Shown here: positions 6,587-7,219 of the stretch, piece by piece
Layout of the letters: every line of letters starts with the position of its first letter
How positions within the stretch are numbered: position 1 is the first letter of the stretch
Assembly (NCBI GenBank): GCA_905214605.1
Contig: CAJMMY010000053.1
Coordinates: 1 to 7,219 of the forward strand
Length of the DNA: 7,219 nucleotides
Source: an uncultured bacterium
GTDB lineage: Bacteria; Bacillota_A; Clostridia; Oscillospirales; Oscillospiraceae
Direction: 5' to 3'
Notes under the pieces: model-generated
What the model saw: only the letters and a program-made list of their open reading frames with translations
Database searches by the model: none
Told to the model about the DNA's origin: nothing
Translations under genes and position numbers: made by a program

Positions 6587-7219
6587 ATGGTAACATTTGA
6601 AGAAATTCAGAAAAACGAATCCATTCGGACGTATATACAGAAGGCAGACGAATCTTTGATTGCGTTGGGCTTTACGGAGCATAGCTTTGCCCATTGCACG
6701 AAGGTTGCGAAAGTAGCAGGGGATTTATTGGAGAAGTTAGGATATGATGCGCATGAGGTGGAACTGGCTCGTATCGCCGGTTTCATGCACGATATAGGCA
6801 ATGTGGTGAACCGCATCGACCACGCCCAAAGTGGGGCTATGATGGCTTTTCGTATTTTGGATAAGATGGGAATGCCGCCTGAAGATGTGGCGACCGTTAT
6901 TACAGCTATCGGAAACCATGACGAACAGACGGCTGCTGCTGTAAATGCCGTTGCAGCTGCTCTGATAATCGCTGATAAGACGGATGTGCGTCGCAGCCGT
7001 GTCCGTAACCGTTCCACGATTAATTTCGATATCCATGATCGGGTAAATTATGCAGCCGAAAAATCGGATGTTATATTGGAGCCGGATTCGAAAACGATCA
7101 CTCTCGATTTAAAGATCAATACTGAAATTTGTGCCGTGATGGACTATTTCGAGATTTTTACCGGACGGATGCTACTTTGCAGGAAAGCAGCTGAATTTGT
7201 GAAATTTTGTGATGCTTTT
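6587..7219 (+). CDS. HD-domain phosphohydrolase, 3' end beyond the window
   Basis: An open frame from ATG 6587 continues to the last base, giving 211 residues without a stop. A strong AAGGAGG (6574-6580) lies 6 nt before the start. The protein is a cytoplasmic HD-superfamily metal-dependent phosphohydrolase. Likely ligands are His36 (EHSFAH), His68-Asp69 (FMHDIGN), His79 (RIDHAQSG), His111-Asp112 (IGNHDE) and Asp130 (IADKTD), followed by an Arg-rich DVRRSRVRNR stretch (133-142). The ligand set suggests a one- or two-metal centre. Substrate is not predictable; nucleotide or nucleotide-messenger hydrolysis is only a family possibility. It lies 42 nt after the response regulator with no terminator between, so co-transcription is likely. 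GC content is visibly lower and CGT arginine codons are more frequent than in the preceding kinase and M20 genes. Homologues as I recall them are only slightly longer, so little should be missing. Confidence 0.88.
   Translation, partial: MVTFEEIQKNESIRTYIQKADESLIALGFTEHSFAHCTKVAKVAGDLLEKLGYDAHEVELARIAGFMHDIGNVVNRIDHAQSGAMMAFRILDKMGMPPEDVATVITAIGNHDEQTAAAVNAVAAALIIADKTDVRRSRVRNRSTINFDIHDRVNYAAEKSDVILEPDSKTITLDLKINTEICAVMDYFEIFTGRMLLCRKAAEFVKFCDAF

Overview
This window looks like chromosomal DNA of a Gram-positive anaerobe of the Clostridia, most likely a gut Oscillospiraceae/Ruminococcaceae-type bacterium. The evidence is a lysine riboswitch of the Firmicutes type, strong AGGAGG ribosome binding sites, a lipobox-anchored solute-binding protein, the clostridial form of pyridoxamine kinase, and moderately high GC in the coding regions. 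The assignment is an inference from protein style, not from a marker gene. All genes lie on the + strand.

Region 1 (about 96-4886) is an amino-acid uptake operon. A sigma-A promoter (TTGACA, 17 bp, TATTCT) starts a long leader. The leader holds a lysine riboswitch (about 164-328), a linker hairpin and an intrinsic terminator (391-429). Then come a lipoprotein solute-binding protein (525-1385), a HisM/GlnP-type permease with an unusual N-terminal membrane extension (1480-2670), an ABC ATPase (2683-3435) and, overlapping it by ATGA, a cytoplasmic M20 carboxypeptidase-S/PM20D1-like hydrolase (3432-4841). A strong terminator closes the unit. The riboswitch points to lysine, or a lysine-containing compound, as the transported substrate, and the M20 hydrolase suggests that lysine may enter as a conjugate or dipeptide and be released inside. 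The 94-nt gap between binding protein and permease holds a consensus -35 and an 18-bp near-palindrome resembling an ARG box. This could be a second, repressor-controlled entry point for the permease, ATPase and hydrolase genes.

Region 2 (about 4913-7219) starts with an extended -10 promoter and a pyridoxamine/pyridoxine kinase (4953-5813), which salvages vitamin B6. It continues without a visible terminator into an OmpR/PhoB-type response regulator, probably starting at a TTG at 5879, and then an HD-domain phosphohydrolase (from 6587) that runs off the window end still open. No histidine kinase follows the regulator, so it is an orphan within this window.

The most interesting points are the lysine riboswitch controlling a transporter plus M20 hydrolase, the ARG-box-like palindrome inside the operon, and the response regulator-HD pairing without a kinase.
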